Shown here piece by piece: positions 44,555 to 53,917 of a stretch of 64,000 nt of DNA. Location of the stretch: positions 62,001 through 126,000 of the forward strand of contig QCEN01000002.1 of assembly GCA_003280575.1 (NCBI GenBank). The letters are read 5' to 3'. The notes under the pieces were generated by a model. The model worked only from the letters and a program-made list of their open reading frames with translations, did not search any database and was not told the DNA's origin. The stretch's first letter is position 1. The number at the start of each line of letters is the position of its first letter. Source of the DNA: Prochlorococcus sp. AG-355-P07 (GTDB taxonomy: Bacteria; Cyanobacteriota; Cyanobacteriia; PCC-6307; Cyanobiaceae). Both the position numbers and the translations under genes were made by a program.

Positions 44555-45250
44555 TTAAACATTACCATAGACTATTAAATAATTATCACCTTCTTCAAAA
44601 ACATCTAGAGAGGATAGATCATTCTCTAAAGTGAATTTTTTTAACTCTTTAAAAGTATAAGAAGCTTTTAAAGATGCATAATAATCATTTGTTAAAATCT
44701 CATTATATTTTTTTGAGCATTGTGCTTTGAGTTCTAAAGCAGACTTTTCATCTAATGGCCTTTTTAAGTCCTTGTGAAAATTTATAGTAATATTGCTAGA
44801 CAAACTTCTTATGGTGTTAAAGAAATCTTCAAGATTGGTAATGTGATGAATCAAACTATTACTTACAAGCAAACTAATACTTTTTTTAAGTAAGAAATTA
44901 TTTGATTTAATTTCTTTGATGTTAGAACAAATATAGCGTAAATTTTTTAATTTTTTTTGATTTGTAGAAATACTTTTATTATATTCTGCTCTCAAAATCA
45001 TCTCTTTAGAACCATCAATTCCAACTACTTCAGTATTAGGCCATTTTATTGCTAACTTCTCCGAAATATTTCCTGGGCCGCAACCTAAATCAACTATTAA
45101 ATCTTTTTCACCTAAAGAAATATTTTTTCTCAAAAGATAATTATTTATTTGATTTATTAGATTTACTTCCCCTTCTGAAAAATCAGCTTCATCATAAGAA
45201 ATGACCTGCTCTTTTTCTTCCATTAATTCAGGTTCAGGGATTCTTTCCAT
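44555..45250 (-). CDS. Class I SAM-dependent methyltransferase
   Basis: 231 residues. SAM-binding motif I is VDLGCGPGNISEKLA, motif II GIDGSKEMIL, then LLVSNSLIHHIT. Resembles trans-aconitate or UbiE-type small-molecule methyltransferases. Substrate unknown. ATG at 45250. Divergent from nrdJ. Confidence 0.85.
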   Translation of the reverse strand: MERIPEPELMEEKEQVISYDEADFSEGEVNLINQINNYLLRKNISLGEKDLIVDLGCGPGNISEKLAIKWPNTEVVGIDGSKEMILRAEYNKSISTNQKKLKNLRYICSNIKEIKSNNFLLKKSISLLVSNSLIHHITNLEDFFNTIRSLSSNITINFHKDLKRPLDEKSALELKAQCSKKYNEILTNDYYASLKASYTFKELKKFTLENDLSSLDVFEEGDNYLIVYGNV

Positions 45251-45383
45251 ATCCTTTCTTGAAACAAAGATTTCATATTAAACATAATTCTACACAAACC
45301 GTTAAATAGTGGTAAGAATGGTTGCAGACGCCACAGGTAGAGTTATTCTTCCAGTACGGGTTATTTACATACGTTTTTTTATC

Positions 45384-47717
45384 GTGACTATTGCACCAAA
45401 TAAAGCTTCTTCAGAGAGCAATCCCAATAATCTTAAAAAAGATGATTTTCCAAAGACTGCGCCAGCTGCTTATCCCGTCTTTTTCAGATCTTACAGTAGG
45501 AAAACTACCACTGGCAAAAGGGAGAACTGGGGTGAAGTAGGTGAAAGAAATTTATCAGGATTAAAAGAATTAGGAAAACTTTCTGATGAAGAATTGACCC
45601 TAATGAGAGAGATGCAAAGTAACCAAAAAGCCCAACCCTCTGGAAGATGGTTATGGATTGGAGGAACTCCTTGGATTAATAAAAACCAAAATTTCTCTGG
45701 GGCATACAACTGTACTTCAACAAACTTAATTGATTGGGAAGCCTTTGCTTTGATGATGGACTTAGCAATGATGGGATGTGGAACAGGTGCAATAATTGAG
45801 CCTCATTTCATAAATAATCTACCTACGGTAATTAACAAAATAAATATTAAATCAGTCAGTGAAGTTGGAATAACTCCTAAAGATCAAAGAGAAGAAAAAT
45901 CATCATTAGAAATCAAAGGAAAAGATCTTTATATCAAAGTTGGAGATAGCAGAAGAGGATGGGTAGATAGCTATAAATATCTTCTTGAGGCATCAAGTAA
46001 CGAAAATCTTGAAAGGGAAATTGATGTTTATATAAATTTGGAAGATATTAGACCTGCTGGAGAGTCATTAAAAGGTTTTGGTGGTATGGCAAATCCTATC
46101 AAATTGAAGGATCTATACTCTAGAGTCTCATCACTTCTTGGAAAAGCAATTGGCAGAAAATTAAGTACTGTAGAATGTTGTTTATTAATTGATGAAGCTG
46201 CAGTCACCATAGTTGCTGGAAATATAAGAAGAAGTGCTGGAATGAGACAATTTGCTTCTGATGATAAGGAAGCAGCATCAGCAAAAGAGAATTTATGGAG
46301 TCAAGATGAGAATGGTAATTGGAGGATAGATCCTGAAAAAGATGCTCTTAGGATGGCTAATCATACTAGGGTTTACCATACAAAACCCACTTACCAAACT
46401 GTTTTGGATGCTGTGACAAAACAATTCCATTCAGGTGAGGGAGCTATTCAATTTGCTCCAGAAGCAATCGCGAGGTCAAATGCAGATATTCTCAAAGATG
46501 ATGAATTGAGAAAGGAATTTATTGAAATATACTCAGAACAAGGAAAGGATGAAGCTAGAAATTGGATAAATAGTAGTTATGGTCCATTTTCTGAAGAAGA
46601 GTTAAACCACAGGATGAGCCGATACGGACTTAACCCTTGTGGAGAGATCTTGGGAAATGATTTTCACTGCAATTTGGCTGAAGTTCATTTAAATCAGATT
46701 GATCCCGAAAATTTAGAAGAGCAAAAAAAAGCTTTTAAGGCAGCGGCTCTTTCTGTAGCATGCTTACTTAATCATGAATTTGAAGTTGAGCGTTACAGAA
46801 AAAGTAGGGAATATGATCCTATTGTAGGAGTAAGTTTCACCGGATTATTTGATTTTTGTGTACATGCCTTTGGGACTCCATGGTTGAAATGGTGGGAAGC
46901 AGGAAGGCCAAATAGCGAGGAAGGAAAGGTTTTCAAGGAGAAGGAAGCTAAATACTTAGATTCTTGGAGAAAAATAGTAAAAGAAACTGTCTGGGAATAT
47001 TGTGATAAACATAATCTAAGGAGACCAAATCGATGTACAACAGTTCAGCCAGCTGGGACTAAAAGTCTTCTAACTGGAGCAGCTCCAGGATGGCATCCAC
47101 CCAAAGCTCAAAGATTCATAAGGAGAATAACCTTCAGGAAAAATGATCCAATTGCTTTAGCTTGCATGGATTATGGTTATTCAGTTGTTCCATCTCAATC
47201 TGATAAAGATGAAAATGGCTGCTTACTTGATAATCCATTTGATCCAAGATGTACAGAATGGTTGGTTGAAATTCCTACAGAAGTTAGTTGGGCAAATATA
47301 GAGGGCGCAGACCAAATAGACATCAATAATTTCTCAGCATTAGCTCAATTTGATTTTTACATGCAAGTGCAGAAGTTTTATACAGAGCATAATACTTCTG
47401 CAACTGTTGAATTTAGAGAAAATGAAATCGAGGATTTAGCTAAGGCTATTCATAATGCTATAGAAAATAATGAGGGATATATTTCAGCAGCATTGCTAGC
47501 TCGATTTAGTGCCAACGCTACTTTCCCGAGATTACCCTTTGAACCAATAAGTAAAGAGGAATATATATCATTGCAAAATAAAGTAATTGAAAGGAAAGTT
47601 AATAATGATTTCTTTGACGCTCTTAATAAATATGATGTTGGGGAACTATCTGAAGCTGGCCCAGCGGGGTGCGATTCAGATAAGTGTCTACTTCCTCTGT
47701 CTAAACCAAAAGATTAA
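45384..47717 (+). CDS. nrdJ: Class II (B12-dependent) ribonucleoside-triphosphate reductase
   Basis: 777 residues if GTG 45384 is used (reads MTIAPNKASSES). An in-frame GTG at 45309 would add 25 residues with a hydrophobic, unfamiliar sequence, which I consider untranslated. Active-site residues are GAYNCTS, GLNPCGEI and the C-terminal CDSDKC redox pair. It converts NTPs to dNTPs using adenosylcobalamin and is the only reductase expected in this lineage. No cobalamin riboswitch could be made out upstream. Confidence 0.94.
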   Translation: MTIAPNKASSESNPNNLKKDDFPKTAPAAYPVFFRSYSRKTTTGKRENWGEVGERNLSGLKELGKLSDEELTLMREMQSNQKAQPSGRWLWIGGTPWINKNQNFSGAYNCTSTNLIDWEAFALMMDLAMMGCGTGAIIEPHFINNLPTVINKINIKSVSEVGITPKDQREEKSSLEIKGKDLYIKVGDSRRGWVDSYKYLLEASSNENLEREIDVYINLEDIRPAGESLKGFGGMANPIKLKDLYSRVSSLLGKAIGRKLSTVECCLLIDEAAVTIVAGNIRRSAGMRQFASDDKEAASAKENLWSQDENGNWRIDPEKDALRMANHTRVYHTKPTYQTVLDAVTKQFHSGEGAIQFAPEAIARSNADILKDDELRKEFIEIYSEQGKDEARNWINSSYGPFSEEELNHRMSRYGLNPCGEILGNDFHCNLAEVHLNQIDPENLEEQKKAFKAAALSVACLLNHEFEVERYRKSREYDPIVGVSFTGLFDFCVHAFGTPWLKWWEAGRPNSEEGKVFKEKEAKYLDSWRKIVKETVWEYCDKHNLRRPNRCTTVQPAGTKSLLTGAAPGWHPPKAQRFIRRITFRKNDPIALACMDYGYSVVPSQSDKDENGCLLDNPFDPRCTEWLVEIPTEVSWANIEGADQIDINNFSALAQFDFYMQVQKFYTEHNTSATVEFRENEIEDLAKAIHNAIENNEGYISAALLARFSANATFPRLPFEPISKEEYISLQNKVIERKVNNDFFDALNKYDVGELSEAGPAGCDSDKCLLPLSKPKD

Positions 47718-47805
47718 GTTTGAAATTATTTGTAAATAAAAAATATAAATTAGTTTTTAAAAATTAAATTTATGGCTACCTCTTAAATAGGGACATAAAT
47801 TATTT

Positions 47806-48072
47806 ATGACATTAAGCTTAAATATTGGGAACTTATTTAATGATTCCTCTAGCCATGCTTTAGTTGATGAGCTAAGAAAAAGGACATCAGAAGAAGAAAT
47901 ATTAGACTTTGAAGAAAAATTTAACTCCAAAAACGAAAAAAATCTACACATCTATATATGTAGATTTCTAAAAAATAGATCTATATCCAGGGGACTTGCA
48001 TCTAAATGGTTAGTAACAATAATCAAAAACAAAGAATCAAAAATTAACGCTTTGCAAAAATCATATAATTAA
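47806..48072 (+). CDS. Small hypothetical protein
   Basis: 88 residues, soluble, helical: SSSHALVDELRKRTSEEEIL, then LHIYICRFLKNRSISRGLAS. No family recognised. The end overlaps the convergent membrane gene by 4 bases. Confidence 0.55.
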   Translation: MTLSLNIGNLFNDSSSHALVDELRKRTSEEEILDFEEKFNSKNEKNLHIYICRFLKNRSISRGLASKWLVTIIKNKESKINALQKSYN

Positions 48073-48263
48073 GTAAGCCCTGAAAGTTTCCACAGAGCAA
48101 TTCCAAAAATTGAGAACCCCATAATAAAAGTAAAAGCTAAAGCATTTACCAATTGAACCTTATCATTCATTCTGTTTGCGAATGGTAGTAATTGAGCAAA
48201 TAATGGAGTCTCTTCAACTATTGCAGATTTTTTTACTGTAGGTTTTTTGCTTCTAGAAAACAT
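48069..48263 (-). CDS. Small membrane protein
   Basis: 64 residues. A basic N-terminus (FSRSKKPTVKKSAIVEE), a polar region, and one C-terminal helix (VNALAFTFIMGFSIFGIALW). Typical of conserved single-span picocyanobacterial proteins; function unknown. Confidence 0.6.
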   Translation of the reverse strand: MFSRSKKPTVKKSAIVEETPLFAQLLPFANRMNDKVQLVNALAFTFIMGFSIFGIALWKLSGLT

Positions 48264-48491
48264 AAAACAATTTTTATAATCTTAAGAATTTTACATTTAA
48301 AAGTTCATTAAATAAAAAATACACCTCAAAAACGAACAAAATGTAACCTGTAAGCAATTATCTAGGGATAGTACATAAATATTTTTAGCAGAAAACTAAT
48401 CTGAAATTAATATATTAAGTTTATTTATTAAAGAGCTGGACAAATAATTTTCTTGGATGTTATTATAAATTTGTAGCAACCGCTACCAAAA

Positions 48492-48550
48492 CGTTCAACT
48501 TGCGTTTAGCAAGCCGCAAATCGACTTAAGCCATGGAACGGGGACTTAAG
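48492..48550 (+). promoter_or_regulatory. Glutamine-riboswitch-like pseudoknot (glnA/downstream-peptide type)
   Basis: P1 pairs CGTTC (48492-48496) with GAACG (48536-48540). P2 is the hairpin CTTGC/GCAAG (48499-48513), followed at once by CCGCAAAT. CTTAAG at 48525-48530 can pair with CTTAAG at 48545-48550 across the 3' strand of P1, giving the pseudoknot P3. Arrangement and spacing match the glnA and downstream-peptide RNAs, which bind glutamine. It ends 20 bases before the small peptide gene. A -10-like TATAAA lies at about 48466, so the RNA probably starts near 48474. Confidence 0.8.
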
Positions 48551-48570
48551 CGAAACCGGAGCTTAAAAAA

Positions 48571-48672
48571 ATGACTCTAATTTACAGAGGACAAAAGTAC
48601 GTCCAGAACAAAGAAGCAGCTAAGAAGCAGCATAATGAGCTAACTTACAGAGGAAAAGCTTATACAAGCTAG
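48571..48672 (+). CDS. 33-residue DUF4278-type peptide under riboswitch control
   Basis: ATG at 48571. The peptide reads MTLIYRGQKYVQNKEA and ends LTYRGKAYTS, so the YRG-x-x-Y motif occurs at both ends. DUF4278 proteins are short cyanobacterial proteins with the same motif, and short peptides of this kind are those found downstream of downstream-peptide RNAs. It may inhibit an enzyme of nitrogen assimilation, as reported for other glutamine-riboswitch-controlled small proteins; this is inference. A strong terminator follows 18 bases later, so the unit is self-contained. Confidence 0.8.
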   Translation: MTLIYRGQKYVQNKEAAKKQHNELTYRGKAYTS

Positions 48673-48690
48673 TTCATTTTTCTAACCAAT

Positions 48691-48719
48691 AAAAAAAGCC
48701 ACTTTAAGTGGCTTTTTTT
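48691..48719 (+). terminator. Strong rho-independent terminator
   Basis: GCCAC and GTGGC with flanking A7 and T7 tracts form a long stem with a 5-base loop, followed by a T-run. It ends the riboswitch-peptide unit and could work in both directions. Confidence 0.9.
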
Positions 48720-48808
48720 ATTGTCAATTCTTTGACTTAATAGTAACTTAGTACTTCTCACAAGAGTTAAAGTAATATGATTTAATCGCATTTATAGATC
48801 TAATAACC

Positions 48809-48958
48809 ATGACAGACCAGAAACCTTTATTTAAAGCTCCTTATGACATAAAAGATGTAGGAGTTCTTTTTTCAATAGTTGCATTCGTTTTGATTATTGC
48901 GGCCATATTAGGGAATAATTTGTTTGGAGTATTTCAAAAAAGTGTTAATTTTGGCTGA
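48809..48958 (+). CDS. 49-residue single-span membrane protein
   Basis: ATG at 48809. A polar N-terminus (TDQKPLFKAPYDIKDVG) precedes one helix (VLFSIVAFVLIIAAILG). No family recognised, though composition and charge pattern suggest a conserved thylakoid or plasma-membrane peptide. Lies between the terminator and the convergent pilD. Confidence 0.55.
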   Translation: MTDQKPLFKAPYDIKDVGVLFSIVAFVLIIAAILGNNLFGVFQKSVNFG

Positions 48959-49012
48959 GAATCAAAAATAAAATTTAATTTCCAAATCTACATGGTAAAG
49001 GTAAAAAAAGTA

Positions 49013-49831
49013 TTAAATACGCAAAATTTTTGAAATAATAAAATCATTTCCAAGAAACCATACAGTTAAACCACCTAACGAAATAAAAGGTGCAAATGGT
49101 ATTGCTTGTCTGAGTCTTAGAAAATTCATAGACAAACCTATAAAGCAATATGTTGCTGCAAATATATATGAAAGGCCTACAGCAAGTAATGTCCCAATTG
49201 GACCAAGCCAAAGAGCAAGCATGGCTACCAATTTCGAATCACCTTTACCAATCGCATCTTTTTTAAAGATATATTTAGCAACGCGTCTAAAAATTTCAAA
49301 AATAAAAAATGATATTAAAGAAGAAACTAATCCTTTTAGTAAAAAGACAATATTTATAAATTCATTACCAACGAAGCCTAAAAATATCAACCCTAATAAA
49401 CCTGAGATGAATCCGAAATTTAAAAGTCCCTGAGGTATCCATAGGCAATCAATGTCTATAAAAGCAATACATATTAATAGTGATAAAAAAATCCAACTAA
49501 AGCATATATTAAAAAACAAATCTGAACTAGAGGCATATAAAGAAGGGGAACTATTTAAAAAAATTATGAAAAGAAATCCTGTGAGAAGTTCAATTAATGG
49601 GTATCTAAAAGATATATTTGTTTTACAAGTTTTGCATTTTCCTACTTGTATAAACCAACTTATCAAAGGTATATTTTCTCGCCAAGTTAATTGAGTATTA
49701 CAACTTGGACAAAAACTTCTTGGCTTTATTATTGATAAATCATTAGGAAAACGATAAATGATTACATTTAAAAAACTTCCTATACAAGTTCCAATTACAA
49801 AAGCTTTAAGATAAATAATGTTACTTATCAT
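49013..49831 (-). CDS. pilD: Type IV prepilin peptidase/N-methylase
   Basis: 272 residues, about eight membrane segments. N-terminal cytoplasmic zinc motif CPSC...CKTC (SFCPSCNTQLTW and GKCKTCKTN), then the two catalytic aspartates in IDIDCLW and GKGDSK. It cleaves and methylates the pilin and pseudopilins of the cluster. Starts 162 bases from pilA on the opposite strand. Confidence 0.94.
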   Translation of the reverse strand: MISNIIYLKAFVIGTCIGSFLNVIIYRFPNDLSIIKPRSFCPSCNTQLTWRENIPLISWFIQVGKCKTCKTNISFRYPLIELLTGFLFIIFLNSSPSLYASSSDLFFNICFSWIFLSLLICIAFIDIDCLWIPQGLLNFGFISGLLGLIFLGFVGNEFINIVFLLKGLVSSLISFFIFEIFRRVAKYIFKKDAIGKGDSKLVAMLALWLGPIGTLLAVGLSYIFAATYCFIGLSMNFLRLRQAIPFAPFISLGGLTVWFLGNDFIISKILRI

Positions 49832-49936
49832 TGGCAGGATAAATATTCATAGCATATCTACAATAATTTGATCTGAAAATTATGTTTTTATCATTATTTT
49901 AAATAGGACTTAATTCATCGAAAAGTTTATTTTTTG

Positions 49937-49973
49937 TTGACAAATTTAAAACAAAACACGAAAATTATATAAT
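49937..49973 (+). promoter_or_regulatory. Likely pilA promoter
   Basis: A consensus TATAAT at 49968-49973 lies 20 bases before the pilA ATG. TTGACA at 49937-49942 is also present, but 25 bases upstream, too far for an ordinary -35. The -10 is probably the functional element. Confidence 0.45.
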
Positions 49974-49993
49974 ATATATTCATTTTCCTAAAA

Positions 49994-50455
49994 ATGACAC
50001 CCTTACAAGCGTATTTAAATAGCCCCAGAGCTAGAAAAGCTCTTTCCAAAAAACCTGGAGAAGAGGGATTTTCACTTATTGAACTTGTTGTAGTTGTTGC
50101 TGTTTTAGCTGTTCTCTCAGCTATTGCTATCCCATCATTTATGAGTATCGCTGATAAAGCAAGAGCTGCTGCTGCTGCCAATACAGTTGCGACAGTGGCT
50201 AAAGAATGTGCGGTTAAAATTGCTAATGACAGTTCAACAACACAGACATACGCAGCAGTCAATCTTGATGGATATAGTGGATTTACTGTCAACGGTAGCT
50301 CAACAAATTGTGCTACAACAGGTCTTATAGTTGCTACTTCTTCAAATACAGCTAAGTACCCCACTTTTAATTACAACATAGCTACTGGCGAAAAAACTTG
50401 TACGGCTTCAGATGATGCTGTAGGTCTAGGTTGCAACGCTTCCGGTAAATGGTAA
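49994..50455 (+). CDS. pilA: Major type IV pilin (prepilin)
   Basis: 153 residues. A long, basic leader ends EEG and is followed by FSLIELVVVVAVLAVLSAIA, so PilD should cut after Gly25; Glu is at +5. The mature pilin is about 128 residues with four cysteines (KECAV, TNCAT, KTCTA, GLGCN) that can form the disulfide loop. Many GCT and GCA alanine codons. Assembled into the pilus fibre for DNA uptake or flotation/adhesion. Transcribed from its own promoter. Confidence 0.93.
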   Translation: MTPLQAYLNSPRARKALSKKPGEEGFSLIELVVVVAVLAVLSAIAIPSFMSIADKARAAAAANTVATVAKECAVKIANDSSTTQTYAAVNLDGYSGFTVNGSSTNCATTGLIVATSSNTAKYPTFNYNIATGEKTCTASDDAVGLGCNASGKW

Positions 50456-50518
50456 TTTTATTTCCTAATAACAAATAAAATAAATAAACTAAAACTAATT
50501 AAATATTAGATTAAGGGT

Positions 50519-51019
50519 ATGAATTTCAAAAGTATAAAAAAAACATTTTTTATACTTTTTTCATCCCTTTTTTTAGTAGCCTGTTCTCAAAAAAATAACA
50601 ATTTTGATATAGATTTATCAAATTTACCCAAGCCAAAAAAAAATAACATAAATGATCAATTAGAAAAAGATACAGATATTGAAGCTAATAAATTGTTTAT
50701 AAAGGAATTATCATCTTTTGAAGCCAGAGAAAAATTATTATCAGAATTTAAATTTGGGAAAAAAGATCCATTTTCTACTGGTGAAACTCAACTAAATCAA
50801 TTTTCATCAGATTTTAAGTTAACAGGTTTCCTTAATACAAATATGCAAAAATATGTTTTTGTTAGCTATTTAGGTAATGAAGGTACAATTTCAGAGAATT
50901 CTATTGGTGGTTTAAATACTAATTTATTACCTAGTGGGGCAAGAGTAGTAAATATAGATAGCAATAAAAGGCAATTAAAAATTAGTTTTGATAATGAAGA
51001 TTTTATATTTGAACTTTGA
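50519..51019 (+). CDS. PilP-like lipoprotein
   Basis: 166 residues. Signal peptide with lipobox LVAC (Cys22), so an outer- or inner-membrane lipoprotein. After a disordered linker comes FGKKDPFSTG and a beta-rich domain (FKLTGFLNTNMQKYVFVSY, GTISENSIGG, GARVVNID), the layout of PilP. PilP ties the PilN/O inner ring to PilQ. In most cyanobacteria it is not annotated. The symbol is withheld because the similarity is judged only by layout. Confidence 0.6.
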   Translation: MNFKSIKKTFFILFSSLFLVACSQKNNNFDIDLSNLPKPKKNNINDQLEKDTDIEANKLFIKELSSFEAREKLLSEFKFGKKDPFSTGETQLNQFSSDFKLTGFLNTNMQKYVFVSYLGNEGTISENSIGGLNTNLLPSGARVVNIDSNKRQLKISFDNEDFIFEL

Positions 51020-51112
51020 AGTTTTAATTTCTATAAATTGGGTTAGGAATAACTAAGTTGCTCTAATAAGTGACTTAATACTATAATTGTTATCTATGTA
51101 TATGGATATCTC

Positions 51113-52252
51113 ATGGATATATCCAAAAGAAATAAATATAAAAACGAAGGTTTTACCTTAATGGAACTAGTAGTTGTAGTAGCTGGTTTAGCGATATTAT
51201 CTAGTTTATCGATACCAAATATATTAGGTAGAATTAAATTAAATAGAGTCGAAGAAGCTAAAGCATTAATGAATAGTTATGCCTTAGATTGTTTAGGTAA
51301 ATATAGGATATCTACAGATCCTGCTGATTTTATCGAAAATGCAACTCCAGATGAATTGGATAATTTACGACTATCAACCTTGCAATATCAGATTGATGGA
51401 GATAAAAATAAATGTTCTCATCTAGCAATTAAACCTTTAAATGATGAAGAAAAAGACCTTTTCGCTTTTGATTTCAGAATGTCAAGTGATGGGCGAATAC
51501 TCAAAACCGGTATACCTTCCGATAATTCCAAATTCCTTAATTCATGCAGAAGTTGGGCAGGCAAAAATTGCGGCCTATCTGATGAACAAGTTGCCCAATT
51601 TGCTAGAGAAGCTGCAATTGCAAAAGCAAAGGCAGAATGCGATTCAGGCTATAGTGCATGGTTAAGTGAGGGTAATAGTGGTGAATTTCAAGGGTGGAAT
51701 AGTATAAATGAGGACTGCACTAGGCCAGTATTTGCTTTTGAGGGGCAGCCAGTAAATTCTCTTGAAGCAGTGAATCAAGCTTTAGAAGCTAAATATGGAA
51801 GATTATGTTTAGATTGGAGAGAATCGAAAAAGAATAGTATTAGTCCAAATGGTAATCCTCAAACCAAAAACCCAGAATGTGGCGGGGTGCAATATTGGTT
51901 TCATTCAGGGAATATTTTTACAACCCAAGCAATGTGGGATGCTCACGACAATCTTCTAAAACAACAAGCATGCATTAAAAACAGAACAGATGCTCTAGAT
52001 GGAGGAGTAAAAGGCAAATATACATATACACCTGCAGGGCCACCTCCCTGCGGCCAGGTTGTATGGTTATGTAATGGGGAAGAATATGGATCACTTGAAG
52101 CATATGAATCTACATCTTGCGGTACGCCTCCACCACAACCTGGTCCTCCTCCTCCTCCTGCATACTGTGCAAATTTTAGGCCTCATTCCATTTGCGGGAA
52201 CGAAGCCTGGAGAAGACGTTATAAAGATCACCCCCTCTGTGTTTGTAGTTAG
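51113..52252 (+). CDS. Large pseudopilin with Cys-rich repeats and proline-rich end
   Basis: 379 residues. Leader NEG then FTLMELVVVVAGLAILSSLS (cleavage after Gly13, Glu at +5). The N-terminal pilin part runs to about 175. Three related units follow, each bounded by cysteines (about 202-232, 256-287, 313-336), with W/F, then a Gly and an S/TxEA motif (SLEA, TQAM, SLEA). A proline-rich spacer (TPPPQPGPPPPP) precedes a final Cys-rich piece. Probably a pilus-tip or minor pilin with an adhesive or disulfide-stabilised head. The stop abuts the pilB start. Confidence 0.8.
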   Translation: MDISKRNKYKNEGFTLMELVVVVAGLAILSSLSIPNILGRIKLNRVEEAKALMNSYALDCLGKYRISTDPADFIENATPDELDNLRLSTLQYQIDGDKNKCSHLAIKPLNDEEKDLFAFDFRMSSDGRILKTGIPSDNSKFLNSCRSWAGKNCGLSDEQVAQFAREAAIAKAKAECDSGYSAWLSEGNSGEFQGWNSINEDCTRPVFAFEGQPVNSLEAVNQALEAKYGRLCLDWRESKKNSISPNGNPQTKNPECGGVQYWFHSGNIFTTQAMWDAHDNLLKQQACIKNRTDALDGGVKGKYTYTPAGPPPCGQVVWLCNGEEYGSLEAYESTSCGTPPPQPGPPPPPAYCANFRPHSICGNEAWRRRYKDHPLCVCS

Positions 52253-53908
52253 ATGTCAAATAATCAATACACAGCTACTAGTGTCAGAAAGTTAGTAGAT
52301 AAGTTTTTCTCTCTTCAATGGTGCAGGGATAATTTTGTAGTGCCTCTTTATGAGGAGACATCTCTACCCATGGATAAGGGGATTATAAAAATTGCTATTG
52401 CAAATTATTCATACTTGGCTACTTTAGCTACGCCGATAGAGGAAAGACTAAGTCAGGCAGGCTGTACTTGTGAATTTGTAAAGAAATCTCAAGAAGAAAT
52501 ACAAGAAATTCTAGATTTAGCTTCTGAAGAAAGGTTCATTAGCGGCGACTCTATAGAATTATCGCAATTTGACGAAGATGCTGTTTTAGAGGCTATTAAA
52601 GCAACATCAGATATAGATGAAGAAAAATACGATTTTCAATTTGATAATGATGAAACTTTGGTGTCGGAAGTTGATGACGTTGATTTAGCAACAGAAATGT
52701 TGGAGAGTAAGATACAAAATGCAGCAGGAGCAATACTCATAAATTCAAAAAAGGAAAATGTATCTGATATTCATATAGCTCCAAAAGAGGATAAATATAA
52801 AATCAGAGTCAGAAAAGATGGGGTTATGCAACCTTTTATGACTATTCCAAAAGGATCAGGATTTAAACTTGTTGCTTGTTTAAAAAATATGGCAAATATG
52901 GATATCGCAGAAAAAAGAGCTAGCCAAGACGGAAAAATTCTAAGGAAATTTGAGGGCAATAGGATGGAATTTCGTTGCTCAACCGTTAGAGAAAAAGATG
53001 GAGAAAAAATGGTATTGAGAATATTAAATAGCGATGATTCAGTATTAAACCTTGATACTCTAATACATGTTGAAGAGGTAAGAAATAATTTTAGAAAAGT
53101 CATGAATAACACTAATGGAATAATAATTGTTTCTGGACCTACAGGCTCTGGGAAATCAACTACTTTAGCTGCAGCATTGAAAGAGAAAGATAATGGTGAA
53201 ATAAATATTGTAACTGCTGAAGATCCTGTTGAATACAATCTTGGAGGAGATATAAGTCAGGTACAGGTCAATAAAGCAAAGGGTGAGAACTTTGCAAAAT
53301 TACTAAGAACTTTTTTAAGGCAAGACCCTGATGTAATACTTATTGGAGAGACCAGAGATCCAGAAACGGCAGAAGCCTCTCTTGATGCAGCCGAAACTGG
53401 CCACTTAGTCTTTACGACGCTTCATGCAAACTCTTCATGCACTTCCTTAACAAGGCTTTTAGACATGGAAGTTCCCAAATATAAATTAAATTCCAGCGTC
53501 AGAGGAGTTTTAGCTCAGAGATTAGTAAGAACAGTTTGTACTGGGTGTGGAGTTAAAAGGCCAATAAATGAAAGTGATGCAAGAGAATTTAATATACCTT
53601 TGAATACTCAAGTTATGTATGCTAATAAATTAACTGCTGAAGAAAAAACTATAAGGAAAAAAGAAGGTTCAATATGTGTCAAATGTAATGGTGCAGGATA
53701 CAAAGGAAGAATTGGAATTTATGAATTACTAATTTTGAACAGAAAAATACAAAATGCTATTGCAGAGGGTAAAACGACAAGAGAAGTGGAAAATTTAGCT
53801 GTAAAAGAAAACTCAATGCTTACACTCACTCAATACGGTGTAGAGTTAGTTAAAAAACAACTAACTACAATTTCTGAAATAGTGAGAGTATGCTCTCAAT
53901 CAGATTAA
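52253..53908 (+). CDS. pilB: Type IV pilus assembly ATPase PilB
   Basis: 551 residues, a little shorter than many PilB. Walker A GPTGSGKST near residue 295, Asp box and Walker B ILIGETRDPETAEASL, His box TGHLVFTTLHAN, and the C-terminal zinc tetracysteine CTGCG and CVKCNGAGY. Drives pilus extension. First of the motor trio pilB-pilT-pilC, starting right after the pseudopilin stop. Confidence 0.95.
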   Translation: MSNNQYTATSVRKLVDKFFSLQWCRDNFVVPLYEETSLPMDKGIIKIAIANYSYLATLATPIEERLSQAGCTCEFVKKSQEEIQEILDLASEERFISGDSIELSQFDEDAVLEAIKATSDIDEEKYDFQFDNDETLVSEVDDVDLATEMLESKIQNAAGAILINSKKENVSDIHIAPKEDKYKIRVRKDGVMQPFMTIPKGSGFKLVACLKNMANMDIAEKRASQDGKILRKFEGNRMEFRCSTVREKDGEKMVLRILNSDDSVLNLDTLIHVEEVRNNFRKVMNNTNGIIIVSGPTGSGKSTTLAAALKEKDNGEINIVTAEDPVEYNLGGDISQVQVNKAKGENFAKLLRTFLRQDPDVILIGETRDPETAEASLDAAETGHLVFTTLHANSSCTSLTRLLDMEVPKYKLNSSVRGVLAQRLVRTVCTGCGVKRPINESDAREFNIPLNTQVMYANKLTAEEKTIRKKEGSICVKCNGAGYKGRIGIYELLILNRKIQNAIAEGKTTREVENLAVKENSMLTLTQYGVELVKKQLTTISEIVRVCSQSD

Positions 53909-53917
53909 ACTTATTTT

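Noticed and set aside
45309-45383. N-terminal extension of nrdJ from the first GTG
   Set aside because: The extra 25 residues are hydrophobic and do not look like NrdJ; the inner GTG gives a normal-looking N-terminus.
45251-45383. Cobalamin riboswitch upstream of nrdJ
   Set aside because: GCCACAGG recalls the B12 box, but the other conserved blocks are absent and the space is too short for the full RNA.
49927-50364. 145-codon frame antisense to pilA
   Set aside because: Alanine-rich shadow caused by the biased codons of pilA; no start signal or family.
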